Shown here piece after piece: positions 37,243 to 45,084 of a DNA stretch of 64,000 nt. How positions within the stretch are numbered: position 1 is the first letter of the stretch; each line of letters begins with the position of its first letter. Location of the stretch: positions 25,964-89,963 of the forward strand of contig JABAQR010000016.1 of NCBI GenBank assembly GCA_019187485.1, read 5' to 3'. The position numbers were made by a program, and so were the translations under genes. The notes under the pieces were generated by a model. That model was not told where the DNA came from, made no database searches, and saw only the letters and a list, made by a program, of their open reading frames with translations. This DNA is from Lysobacterales bacterium (lineage in GTDB: Bacteria; Pseudomonadota; Gammaproteobacteria; Xanthomonadales; SZUA-5).

Positions 37243-38171
37243 TAGCCGCATGGCATTATGTGTTTGCCGGGTTGCGTGTCGAATCTGATCGTCCTTTGGC
37301 ACCGATGTCAGCGTGTGAAGACGTTGCTATTGACCGTATCGATTTGCGGCTGAGGAGGCGCAGTCGACCATGGATGAAGGCAGTCATCAAGGACGGACCT
37401 CCTCGACATTGGATCAAGCGCCTCGACAGGGACCGGGTTGTTCTTGCGATTGAAGACTTTGGCGTGATTTGTGCCAGCCCCGGTCTGCTCGAATGGGCGA
37501 TTCGGCATGAAGCCGACTGGAGGGAGTTCCAAGGATACCTCTTGGGAATTGGATTGGGAATTTCTCTTTACCAACTGGATGTAATACCTTTCCACGTCTC
37601 TGGATGTGTTGTCGGTGGTGGCGCCATCGCTTTTTCCGGAACAAGTGGCGCGGGGAAGTCTTCGATGGCCTATGCACTCGCATCGGCTTTTGGCGGCGAG
37701 ATTGTGAGTGATGACATGACCAGCTTCCAATGTGCCGAGAAGGGAGCGTTCATGTTCCCCGGAATCTCCGAAGTTCGATTGTTTCGTGAGGTGGTTTCAG
37801 AGTTTCGGGAAGACAGGCTTCGCGCACGGCGGGATGAGCGTACTCAGAAAAAGTATCGAATGATTGGCGCACGACGGGCGCTTCGACCGGTGGAGGTTCG
37901 TGCTTTGGTGTGGATAGAACTGGAGCGGGGCTCGGACTTTGGTATCCGGCGCGTGGTGGCTGGTGAACGACTCCGCAGGTGGCGTGATTCTCTTTACGCA
38001 GCTGATTTTGGAGTGCATCTTGGTCGACCTGCAAGGGTGCAAACTGAAGTCTTGGCGCTCGCTTCGAAGGTTCCGGTCTACGTAATGACTAAGGGTTTGC
38101 GGGTGACGTCGGTTCGTTCAGACTGTGAACAGTTGTTGGGAACGATCGAGCGGGACTTGGCATCAAAATAA
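37239..38171 (+). CDS. HprK-related kinase (lasso-peptide-locus type)
   Basis: A 310-residue P-loop protein. The N-terminus (AWHYVFAGLRVESDRPLAPM) is the barrel-like start shared by HPr-kinase-like proteins in lasso and HPr-rel systems. IAFSGTSGAGKSSMAYALAS near residue 131 is Walker A, and GGEIVSDDMTSFQC near 152 holds the Asp pair after it. It lacks the HPr kinase signature of Gram-positive regulators. In characterised lasso clusters such kinases phosphorylate a C-terminal Ser of the precursor. It is the first gene of the plus-strand RiPP operon, and a paralogue lies at 43863. Confidence 0.8.
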   Translation: MIAAWHYVFAGLRVESDRPLAPMSACEDVAIDRIDLRLRRRSRPWMKAVIKDGPPRHWIKRLDRDRVVLAIEDFGVICASPGLLEWAIRHEADWREFQGYLLGIGLGISLYQLDVIPFHVSGCVVGGGAIAFSGTSGAGKSSMAYALASAFGGEIVSDDMTSFQCAEKGAFMFPGISEVRLFREVVSEFREDRLRARRDERTQKKYRMIGARRALRPVEVRALVWIELERGSDFGIRRVVAGERLRRWRDSLYAADFGVHLGRPARVQTEVLALASKVPVYVMTKGLRVTSVRSDCEQLLGTIERDLASK

Positions 38172-38186
38172 TCGAGGAGCGAGCAA

Positions 38187-38453
38187 GTGACGCGGTTAAT
38201 TCGGAAACAGTCGGTCATCTCGGCAAAACTGGATGGGGACCTCGTGCTGTTGAGTCTGGAGCGCGACATGTACTTTGGGAGCAAGTCAGTGGGGGCCATG
38301 ATCTGGGAACTTCTGGAAGTTCCTCGCACTGTGGAAGAGATTGTCGGGATTCTGCAAGCCAGCTTTGATGTCGACACCGACCAATGCTTGGAAGACGTGC
38401 GTTCGTTTCTGAATGCGCTGGTTTCAGCAGAGCTCGTCGAGTGGTCATCCTGA
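38187..38453 (+). CDS. PqqD-like RiPP recognition element protein (lasso B1)
   Basis: An 88-residue protein made of one PqqD/RRE domain. LIRKQSVISAKLDGDLVLLS, MYFGSKSVGAMIWELLEVPR, TVEEIVGILQASFDVDTDQ and FLNALVSAELVEW follow the usual beta-strand and winged-helix order. RRE domains bind the leader of a ribosomal precursor peptide. A GAGGAGCGAGC Shine-Dalgarno precedes the ATG by a few bases. It is followed, with a 13-base overlap, by a B2 protease gene, the standard split B1-B2 arrangement of proteobacterial lasso clusters. Confidence 0.87.
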   Translation: MTRLIRKQSVISAKLDGDLVLLSLERDMYFGSKSVGAMIWELLEVPRTVEEIVGILQASFDVDTDQCLEDVRSFLNALVSAELVEWSS

Positions 38454-38902
38454 TCCCAAGAGTGAAAATCAACTTGCCGAGGTTGAAGTTGGACTGCAAG
38501 GCCTTATTGTGTCTGGCAATTGCTCGGTTGTTGGTGCTGTGCCCCACGCGTCTTTGGCTCAAGTTCCTGGGGTGGTCGGTCGTGCCGTTCGGGGTGAGCC
38601 GCGAGGTCTGCGGAGAATTGCAATCCCGTGTCGCGTTTGCCGCCGAATCTGTTCGAATCATCTCGAGGAAAGTGCCTTGGAGAGCGGATTGTCTTCCCCA
38701 GGCTGTTGCCTTGCTGCTTCTCGTTGGTCCAGCGCGAGGCAGTTGCGAGATTGTTCTCGGAGCAGCGAAGGGGGTTTCGGGAGAAATGTCTGCGCACGCG
38801 TGGGTTCGAGTGGGCAGTCAGGTTGTTCTCGGGAGGAACGAAATCTCGCGGTTTCAGCCAGTGGCCTTATTAGTGGCAGGTGGAGTTGAAGGTAGATCTT
38901 GA
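38441..38902 (+). CDS. Lasso-type leader peptidase (B2, transglutaminase-like)
   Basis: A 153-residue protein of family PF13471. The catalytic Cys is in PWRADCLPQAVALLLL (C84), and the His in MSAHAWVRVG (H119); the third acidic residue is not obvious in this copy. B2 proteins cut the leader from the precursor while bound to B1. The GTG at 38441 lies within the end of the B1 gene. The protein is at the usual length of B2 enzymes. Its C-terminus overlaps the glycosyltransferase ORF by 23 bases. Confidence 0.85.
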   Translation: MVILIPRVKINLPRLKLDCKALLCLAIARLLVLCPTRLWLKFLGWSVVPFGVSREVCGELQSRVAFAAESVRIISRKVPWRADCLPQAVALLLLVGPARGSCEIVLGAAKGVSGEMSAHAWVRVGSQVVLGRNEISRFQPVALLVAGGVEGRS

Positions 38903-40295
38903 TGCGTTGTCGATCGAGTTGCGTCAGCGCAAGGCGGGCGTGAGAAGTTTGCTTACCTGTCATGCAGATTGGTGCAAAATCGAACGTGCGAACGACCAAC
39001 TCATCTCGTTTGCGCTCGAGTGTTGCGAAGTCGACGGTTATTCACCTCGTTTGGCCGCCTCATTGATTGGAAGCGCTTTTTTTCTTCCTTATGTCCGGGA
39101 TCGGCGCGGTGAGTTGAGAAGGGTTCAGAATCAACTCGGCGCGGCTGTTCAAAGGCTCGCCGGTTGTGAAGCGAAACCTGCGAATCGACGTCCGAAAGCT
39201 CTGAGTGAAGATTCGAGGTTTCGGATAGGATTTCTCTCTCATGGACTCCGAGGGCACTCAGTGGGCTGGATGTGTCGAAGCCTTTTCGAACACATGGATC
39301 GGCGTCGCTTTTGCGTCCACTTGTACATGCTTGCGGACAAGGGCTGGCTGGAACGTGATCAAGCGTGGTTCGTAGCGCATGCCGATTCAAGTTGGCGCAC
39401 GCTTGACTGGACAGAAATGGCTGAAAGGATTCGTTTGGACCGAATCGACCTGTTGTTGGACCTCGACAGTGCGAGTGTGGATCTGGCCGCTTTGGTGGTG
39501 GCGCAGCGCCCGGCAGCCAGAATCGCGACATGGTTGGGGTGGGATGCGAGCGGTATTCCGGCGGTAGATTTCTATATCGCAGATTCCATTTCGTGCCCGA
39601 AGGAGCATGGAAGTGAGTATAGAGAACAGGTAGTACACTTGGAGTGCTTCGCGGCCGTGCCTGATTTTGATATTGGAGCCGGAAGCGTAAGCCGCCAATC
39701 GCTTGGCATTCCGGAAGACGCAGTGGTCTTCTACAGTGGGCAGACCCCTTATAAAAGAAATCCGTCCAACTTCCTCGATCAGTTGAGCATCGTTGCTTCC
39801 GCAAGAAACGGATTTCTTGTCTTGAAAGGTTGGCACCAGCCCTCGTCCGTTTCCTGGGTGCAGAGTTGCCTTGAGTCCGTTGGTCTACCTTTGAGTCGAA
39901 TCCGCTTCCTGGATTGGGAGCCTTGTGCGGATACTCATCGAGCAAATCTGAGTATTGCGGATATTGTACTGGATACGTTTCCCTATAACGGCGTGACGAC
40001 GACTGCGGAGGCATTGTGGTGTGGCGTGCCAGTCGTGACTCAATGTGGGTCGCAATTTACTTCAAGAAGCGGCGCCGCTTTGGTCGATGATTACGGACTT
40101 GCTTCACTGGTCGCAACAAGCCGAGAGGAGTACATCGATATCGGTGTCAGGCTGGGGAGTGATTGCCATGCTCGGGAGGAACTTCGAGCGCATTGTGCCT
40201 CCCTCAAAGCTTCCGGTTACGAAAGGCGGGCTGAGTTCTCGCGGCGGATGCAGGAGCTCTGGCTTGACCTCATCGAGAGCGAGGTCAAGACTTGA
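38880..40295 (+). CDS. GT41 glycosyltransferase (O-GlcNAc transferase/SPINDLY-like)
   Basis: A 471-residue protein, starting at the earliest possible codon, a GTG at 38880. RIGFLSHGLRGHSVGWMCRS near residue 118, RPAARIATWLGWDASGIPAV near 211, VVFYSGQTPYKRNPSNFLDQ near 280 and DIVLDTFPYNGVTTTAEALW near 359, followed by CGVPVVTQCGSQFTSRSGAA, are the complete GT41 catalytic domain. Canonical TPR repeats are not visible in the about 110-residue N-terminal part. GT41 enzymes glycosylate Ser/Thr or Asn of proteins. Placed between B2 and the cyclase, this one most likely glycosylates the RiPP precursor. Confidence 0.83.
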   Translation: MELKVDLDALSIELRQRKAGVRSLLTCHADWCKIERANDQLISFALECCEVDGYSPRLAASLIGSAFFLPYVRDRRGELRRVQNQLGAAVQRLAGCEAKPANRRPKALSEDSRFRIGFLSHGLRGHSVGWMCRSLFEHMDRRRFCVHLYMLADKGWLERDQAWFVAHADSSWRTLDWTEMAERIRLDRIDLLLDLDSASVDLAALVVAQRPAARIATWLGWDASGIPAVDFYIADSISCPKEHGSEYREQVVHLECFAAVPDFDIGAGSVSRQSLGIPEDAVVFYSGQTPYKRNPSNFLDQLSIVASARNGFLVLKGWHQPSSVSWVQSCLESVGLPLSRIRFLDWEPCADTHRANLSIADIVLDTFPYNGVTTTAEALWCGVPVVTQCGSQFTSRSGAALVDDYGLASLVATSREEYIDIGVRLGSDCHAREELRAHCASLKASGYERRAEFSRRMQELWLDLIESEVKT

Positions 40296-42016
40296 GCTTC
40301 CTGATTGCCTTCGGCATTGGCCTTGATGCGCCTTTGGTGGAGCGTGCGCAACGAAGTTGTACAAAGGGTTGGCTCCTGCGCACCGCACAACACTTGTCCG
40401 TGGTGAGTCTTCGCGACCCCTCGATCTGTGAGTATTTCGAGGATGAATCGGGGATGGGCTTGCTGGTTGCGACACCTGCCGTCAAGGGGCGCTGGGAGAG
40501 CCCCCGGGCAATCGGTGTCGAAGAGTACTGTGGTGTTCTGGTCACGAAGGGGCGCGACACACGTTTGTTCCGCGATCATGTGGGCACCAGACCGCTTTAC
40601 TTCTGCAGGCATGAAGGTTGCTGGCTTGCTTCAACAGAGACTCGGGTTCTGCTGTCCATGATCGGAGCCGCGGTCGCCGACCTCAAGACGGTGGCGGTGT
40701 TGCTGCAGCCCGCGCATGCATTTCAATGCCCTCCAGATCGCACGGGTTTCGTTGGGATCTGGAGGGTCCCGCCGGGTCACACGGCGGTCTTGAAAGACGA
40801 CGGATTGGTCAATTTCGAGCGGGATTGGTTGCCTGAATGCGTACGTGTTGACCAAGGAATCTCATTCAGGGACGCCATCGATGAGACAAGGCGCTTGTTC
40901 TTGAGGGCGATTTCGCGTCGGGTGCCCCCCAAAAGCCTGGTCGGTTGTCACATGAGCGGCGGCCTCGACAGCACGACGATTGCTTTGGCCTCGAAGGAAC
41001 TAACAAGTTCAGTTCACTGCTTTTCCTGGACGATGGATGGATATCATGGTCCCGAGTCTGATGAGTTGGGGCGCATCCATCGGCTGGGCGCGGCGAAGGG
41101 ATTACAAGTCTCGCTTCTGAGCGAAGAGTTTCTGCATGAGGAGGTTTGCCGGCTACACGATCTGGATCCAGTCGAGTTTCCGCGCATTTCGACAGGTCTG
41201 GAACTTGCGATCATGCGGCAGGCTTCCGAACTTGGAGTCGCGCGCATGCTGAGTGGTTGGGGGGGGGATGAGGGAATCAGTTTCGGTGGTGAAGGATTTT
41301 CTATCGACTTCTTGATGCGAGGCAAGCTGAAGCTTGCTATTCGCCGCTTCTGGAGACGGGACGGTGAAAGTGTAATGACAAGTCTGTGTCACCTGCCGCG
41401 CAGAATCAGGAAGGAGTTGCTCAGTCTGCTGTTGTCGCAAGCCAATGTGCGCAGGCGCTCGACGTTGTGTTGTGCATCAGCTGCATTGAGAAGACGCTAT
41501 CAGATCAAGTGGAGCTCAGATCAAATGCTGGCAGCTGCGCCGGGCGTGCACGCCATGCAGCTACGGTTCTTTCGGGCCGGTTTCCTGGCGGAAAGAATGG
41601 AGGCGTGGTGGTGTCATGGGCGGCGATTCGGGCTGGACTATTGCTACCCTTTACTTGATCGAGAACTGCTTGAGTTCACGCTCCGGATCCCGGGCGAATT
41701 CTTCTTCAGAGCCGGGAAGACTCGCGCCATTTTTCGTGAAGTCGCCCGCCCATTCTGGGAACCGGAGTCGGTGGATATCGATCTAAAGGCAGATCACTGC
41801 CTGCATTCTCGTTTCCCAGAACTGAAATTGCAAGAAGCACCACATGACGATGCAGTTGGTCTTGAAGAGTTCGTGGATAGAAATGCTTTGGCGGAACTTT
41901 ACCGGCAAAGCCCTCCGGGATGGCACAAGGTGGTGTTTGCGATTGCATTGCTGCGTCGTTGTGGCGGCCGAGTCAAGCATTGGAAAGAGGCTGAAAACGT
42001 ATCATGTATAGCTTGA
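40292..42016 (+). CDS. Asparagine-synthetase-like lasso macrolactam cyclase (C)
   Basis: A 574-residue protein with a TTG start overlapping the previous stop. The N-terminal domain (about residues 1-200, LFRDHVGTRPLYFCRHEG) is glutaminase-like but starts M-S-F instead of M-C, so the catalytic Cys is missing. CHMSGGLDSTTIALASKELT near residue 219 is the ATP pyrophosphatase loop, and RMLSGWGGDEGISFGGEGF near 320 the second ATP-binding region. This combination is that of lasso C enzymes, which adenylate an Asp/Glu side chain and close the ring with the N-terminal amine. A run of eight G lies at about 41260. Confidence 0.83.
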   Translation: MSFLIAFGIGLDAPLVERAQRSCTKGWLLRTAQHLSVVSLRDPSICEYFEDESGMGLLVATPAVKGRWESPRAIGVEEYCGVLVTKGRDTRLFRDHVGTRPLYFCRHEGCWLASTETRVLLSMIGAAVADLKTVAVLLQPAHAFQCPPDRTGFVGIWRVPPGHTAVLKDDGLVNFERDWLPECVRVDQGISFRDAIDETRRLFLRAISRRVPPKSLVGCHMSGGLDSTTIALASKELTSSVHCFSWTMDGYHGPESDELGRIHRLGAAKGLQVSLLSEEFLHEEVCRLHDLDPVEFPRISTGLELAIMRQASELGVARMLSGWGGDEGISFGGEGFSIDFLMRGKLKLAIRRFWRRDGESVMTSLCHLPRRIRKELLSLLLSQANVRRRSTLCCASAALRRRYQIKWSSDQMLAAAPGVHAMQLRFFRAGFLAERMEAWWCHGRRFGLDYCYPLLDRELLEFTLRIPGEFFFRAGKTRAIFREVARPFWEPESVDIDLKADHCLHSRFPELKLQEAPHDDAVGLEEFVDRNALAELYRQSPPGWHKVVFAIALLRRCGGRVKHWKEAENVSCIA

Positions 42017-42954
42017 ACGACTACGGCTGGATGTTTGCCGATGAAGAGCGACGGCGCTGTTTTCTGCAATCAATGGCACGAGAGGTCAATAAAGACAGTG
42101 TTGTCCTTGACTTAGGATCCGGTCCGGGTTTGCTTGCGTTGCATGCATTAAGTCTCGGTGCCCGAAAAGTGTTTGCAGTAGACAACAATCCATTGGTAAA
42201 ACTCTTGTACCGACTTGCACCAGAAGAAATCGCAAGTGGCAGGCTGCATGTGATTCACGGAGATTCACGACAGACTCAGTTTCCAGAGCTCGCCGACGTG
42301 GTTCTTGCGGACATCCGCGGACCGACCAGTCTCGTGAACGGTACACTGGATATTGTGCGTGACGCCCTGATACGTCTGGCACGACCTGGCGCTAAGGTGA
42401 TTCCGTTCCGGGATCGAATTTATCTCGCGCCGGTCACCGAAGAAAAGACACATGCGGAGCTCGATAGATTCTGGAGAAATATTCCGATTGCATGGGACTT
42501 GCAACCGCTATTCGAGCTGGAGCGCGGGCAGATGCGCAGAACACGCGGCAAAAACTCGCGGCTGCTGGCGCCAGAGAAGCAATGGGCAACCATCCACTGG
42601 ACCGATTCGGATCCAATCCAGAACGTCGATATTATCTCTTTCAGAGTGGAGCAGGAAGGGCGTTTTGATGGAATATTGCAATGGTTTGATCTTGATTTTG
42701 CGGATGATTTGTCGCTCAGCAATTCTCCAAACTGTGATGACCGAGTGTATGGACGCATGTGCTTTATGTTGAGCGAACCTGTCAGCGTAGTTGTGGATGA
42801 CGTCATTAACGTGGTGTTCCGAGTGTACCCAACTCGCTGCGGCGAGCATTGGGTCTGGAGCGGCAGCATCGAACGCGATGGGAAATGTCGTGCAAGATTT
42901 TCCGAGAATAGTCTCAAAACGGCACAATTGGCTGCGCAGTTGGTTGGTAATTAG
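42004..42954 (+). CDS. PRMT-like SAM methyltransferase
   Basis: A 316-residue class I methyltransferase. VVLDLGSGPGLLALHALSLG at residues 33-52, VFAVDNNPLVKLLYRLAPEE and VVLADIRGPTSLVNG near residue 99 follow the protein arginine methyltransferase pattern, with a beta-rich C-terminal half. The double-E loop of canonical enzymes is not conserved (ADIRGP instead of SEIIGN), so the acceptor may differ from arginine. It overlaps the cyclase by 13 bases and is the last gene of the operon. It is probably a peptide-tailoring enzyme. A related protein is encoded at 52510. Confidence 0.75.
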   Translation: MYSLNDYGWMFADEERRRCFLQSMAREVNKDSVVLDLGSGPGLLALHALSLGARKVFAVDNNPLVKLLYRLAPEEIASGRLHVIHGDSRQTQFPELADVVLADIRGPTSLVNGTLDIVRDALIRLARPGAKVIPFRDRIYLAPVTEEKTHAELDRFWRNIPIAWDLQPLFELERGQMRRTRGKNSRLLAPEKQWATIHWTDSDPIQNVDIISFRVEQEGRFDGILQWFDLDFADDLSLSNSPNCDDRVYGRMCFMLSEPVSVVVDDVINVVFRVYPTRCGEHWVWSGSIERDGKCRARFSENSLKTAQLAAQLVGN

Positions 42955-43007
42955 GAAACCTCTGAAGTGCGCCTTTGCACGGCGCACTTCAGATCTTCCT
43001 TGGTTTC
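42955..43007. terminator. Bidirectional terminator between convergent operons
   Basis: A perfect 12-base-pair stem, CTGAAGTGCGCC/GGCGCACTTCAG, with a seven-base loop lies at 42962-42992. Flanking GAAACC and GGTTTC can extend the pairing. It lies exactly between the convergent stop codons of the methyltransferase (42954) and the sulfotransferase (43006), so it can end both transcripts. Confidence 0.8.
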
Positions 43008-43866
43008 ATGGCCAGTGCGCGTCGGGCGGCCAATAGCCCAGTTTCCGCATTGTCTCTTCGTGGCGGTCGAGGATCGTTGACACCTGGATGTTCGTGAGTT
43101 CGTGACGCCAGGCTCCTGATATCCCTTGGCGGAAGAAGTTGATTGCGATATCGGGTTTTTCTGGAAAATTGTGTGCGCGCTCTTGTTGTTGCAATAATGA
43201 AAATCGACTGTTCTCAATGGCTTTAGGCAAGCGTTCGCGTTGTCCGCCAAGGCCAAGAAAGTCGATGACTCGGCTTAATGTCGGGATGGGTGTGCGCAGC
43301 ATGTCTTCGTAGCGGACGATCAGTACTGCAATCCCAGATTCTTCCCAACTGCGAACGTGTCCAGACCAATCAAGTATTTTCTGACGACACTGAATGGCGA
43401 GAGTGTCGGTCGTGACCGACCAGATCTGGCTGGGGTCGTTGAGTATGGTGATCGCATCGTCGGTGCTGCACTGGAGGTGATTGGCGAGAGAGGAGACGAT
43501 GTCCAGTGGGTTACGGACGATATAGACGACTCCCAAGCACCCAGTTTTTGGGAACATGGGAGTACCGGAGGGTGTGAGCCCGAATGCATCATGGACTTTG
43601 TGGTATGTCACTCCGGGCTGACTCCCGGCCCATAGGTATGCAAGCGGTCGAATTTCATCAATTTCGTCGTCGGTCATCTCCGAAGTTTCAATTCCCGAGA
43701 GCTCCTCTAGCCATGTTCGCGAACTAGCAATTGGATAGCCACCGAGCGTGGTGATTGCGGTTGGCGCGTCCGAAGTGCTCATCATGTTATGCAATAAAAT
43801 TCTCATCCAGGTGTTCCCGGATTTCGGATAGGAAGCCAGCCAATAGATCCCGTTGCATTGAGTCAT
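43006..43866 (-). CDS. PAPS-dependent sulfotransferase
   Basis: A 286-residue protein. YWLASYPKSGNTWMRILLHN at residues 8-27 is the 5'-phosphosulfate loop. VVYIVRNPLDIVSSLANHLQ near 113 is the 3'-phosphate binding block, and IENSRFSLLQQQERAHNF near 219, with FFRQGISGAWRH, completes the fold. It overlaps the upstream kinase by four bases and ends the minus-strand operon that begins with the candidate precursor. From context it may sulfate the peptide, or a sugar attached to it. A role in glycan sulfation is the alternative. Confidence 0.83.
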   Translation of the reverse strand: MTQCNGIYWLASYPKSGNTWMRILLHNMMSTSDAPTAITTLGGYPIASSRTWLEELSGIETSEMTDDEIDEIRPLAYLWAGSQPGVTYHKVHDAFGLTPSGTPMFPKTGCLGVVYIVRNPLDIVSSLANHLQCSTDDAITILNDPSQIWSVTTDTLAIQCRQKILDWSGHVRSWEESGIAVLIVRYEDMLRTPIPTLSRVIDFLGLGGQRERLPKAIENSRFSLLQQQERAHNFPEKPDIAINFFRQGISGAWRHELTNIQVSTILDRHEETMRKLGYWPPDAHWP

Positions 43867-44741
43867 GAGGATTGCAACAATAGATCAAGAGCATTCCTGA
43901 CCGAGTTCGTTTGTATCGGCAGGGCGAGCCTTTGGAAATGCGAGGCAGCAGCAATCGAGGTCACAGCGCGAAAGGTATTCGCGGGAGATGCGAACGCGTG
44001 GAGGATTCGGCGCCTCGGCACGTTCTCATACAAAGCGATGATTCTCTCGTTTCCGACGATTGGAGTGACTTGTGGACTCGGCGTGTGGGTCCGGGAGAGG
44101 ATGAATACTCGGTTGGGTCGGGTCGGTTGTACGGTAATGACCCGTGGGTTCCACCAATACTTTTGAATTGGTGGCCGAAGCGGGATGAGCTCGTCTTTAG
44201 GGATACCAAGGCTTTTTGTGGCGTTTTGCCAGAGTGCGCAGGGAAGTTCACTCGGGATAATCTGCCCAAGATCGTTCACAGCCGCCAGATCGTCGCTCAA
44301 GTGCGAAAAGCCCTGAAGCGTTAGCGCTGCCGCCAGTGTCGATTTTCCTGATCCAGCCGACCCCGCAAGCAGCAGAGTGTCGTCCGCATTCCTTACTGCG
44401 GCGGCATGCAGCAGCGCAATTCCACGCTGCTGAAGGAGCGCTCCGATCGCAGTGGTGAAGACGGGTGGGGACATGAAGCCTCCGTCGGAGGAGGCTTTAT
44501 GGATCTGGTAGCGGACCAATGAACCTGCTTCGATGTGAAGCGTGGCCTGCCCGGGGATTTCCAAGCGGAGCAGCCTTGGCTTTGCCCACGCAGTAGCTCC
44601 ACATTGAATCCAAGCACCTGGTGTGTCGATACTGCGGATACCCTCTTCGATCAACACATCGGCGGTGTGGTCATCAGCGGCGGCTGGAAGAGGGAGCTTG
44701 ACGTCGGTCTGGATCGTTAGGCCGAAGGCTCGATAGAACAT
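43863..44741 (-). CDS. HprK-related kinase following the precursor gene
   Basis: A 292-residue P-loop protein. MFYRAFGLTIQTDVKLPLPA is the typical N-terminus of HprK-like kinases in RiPP loci. DDTLLLAGSAGSGKSTLAAA near residue 121 is Walker A, and FSHLSDDLAAVND near 144 holds the Asp pair. It is the second gene of the minus-strand operon, separated from the candidate precursor by a strong terminator. In paeninodin-type clusters such kinases phosphorylate the precursor's C-terminal Ser. It is only distantly similar to the kinase at 37239. Confidence 0.82.
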   Translation of the reverse strand: MFYRAFGLTIQTDVKLPLPAAADDHTADVLIEEGIRSIDTPGAWIQCGATAWAKPRLLRLEIPGQATLHIEAGSLVRYQIHKASSDGGFMSPPVFTTAIGALLQQRGIALLHAAAVRNADDTLLLAGSAGSGKSTLAAALTLQGFSHLSDDLAAVNDLGQIIPSELPCALWQNATKSLGIPKDELIPLRPPIQKYWWNPRVITVQPTRPNRVFILSRTHTPSPQVTPIVGNERIIALYENVPRRRILHAFASPANTFRAVTSIAAASHFQRLALPIQTNSVRNALDLLLQSS

Positions 44742-44750
44742 GCAGTGTTC

Positions 44751-44779
44751 AAAAAAAACGCCGGCCCAGGGGCCGGCGT
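44751..44779 (-). terminator. Intrinsic terminator/attenuator after the candidate precursor
   Basis: Read on the minus strand, an eight-base-pair GC stem (CGCCGGCC/GGCCGGCG, loop of four) is followed directly by eight T residues. It sits between the precursor stop (44828) and the kinase start (44741). It should end most transcripts after the small gene and let only part of the polymerases continue, the usual way to make more precursor than enzyme. Confidence 0.88.
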
Positions 44780-44827
44780 CGGTATCAGGTCGTATCCGTC
44801 TGGAACGCTCGTACGCTAGTCAGAAAC

Positions 44828-44977
44828 TCAGCCAGAACGACGCTTCGGCCCGCCCATGACTGTGAAAAGCTCGTAGACGTCGGTCGTTGCACCGCTCGCC
44901 GTCCGGCCGATCGGCAACTCTGCCAGTTCCGGCTTCTCCCACTTCCGCTTCGATTGTGTGTTCTGCGTGTTCTGCAC
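44828..44977 (-). CDS. Candidate lasso/RiPP precursor peptide
   Basis: A 49-codon gene with a GTG start. A GAAGGGGG Shine-Dalgarno lies a few bases upstream and a promoter-like sequence ends at about 45008. The product begins [20 protein letters not shown], giving the aromatic-x-K-P-x-L leader motif (W13 to L18) that B1/RRE proteins bind. LPIGRTA follows, then the presumed core from S28: [22 protein letters not shown]. Thr26 would be the usual Thr at -2. Glu36 is at core position 9 (or 8 if the core starts at Gly29), as needed for a macrolactam. The penultimate Ser is a possible kinase target. It lies in a third frame, distinct from longer overlapping minus-strand frames that carry no family motifs. 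No database comparison was possible. Confidence 0.72.
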   Translation of the reverse strand: MQNTQNTQSKRKWEKPELAELPIGRTASGATTDVYELFTVMGGPKRRSG

Positions 44978-45007
44978 ACCGCCCCCTTCGCCGCTCGAAT
45001 CTCGGAC

Positions 45008-45036
45008 AGAATGGCGCGAACACTAGGGCGTGTCAA
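45008..45036 (-). promoter_or_regulatory. Sigma70-like promoter of the candidate precursor
   Basis: On the minus strand a perfect TTGACA (-35, at 45031-45036) is followed after 17 bases by CATTCT (-10, at 45008-45013), a moderate match. A transcript would begin at about 45001, some 24 bases before the GTG start at 44977. The spacing to a short leader with a good ribosome binding site supports expression of the small gene. Confidence 0.6.
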
Positions 45037-45084
45037 TGGCCGGATTGCTTGCTTCGTGCTGGCGATGCCGATCGTGAGGAACTT

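Noticed and set aside
41257..41268. G8 run in the cyclase gene as a phase-variation switch
   Set aside because: The run is short and encodes a conserved Trp-Gly-Gly-Asp motif in frame, so it is explained by codon choice.
44820..45023. A 67-codon minus-strand frame overlapping the precursor gene as the real gene
   Set aside because: Its product shows no leader or core features, and it has no good ribosome site. The 49-codon frame has both and a fitting promoter and terminator.
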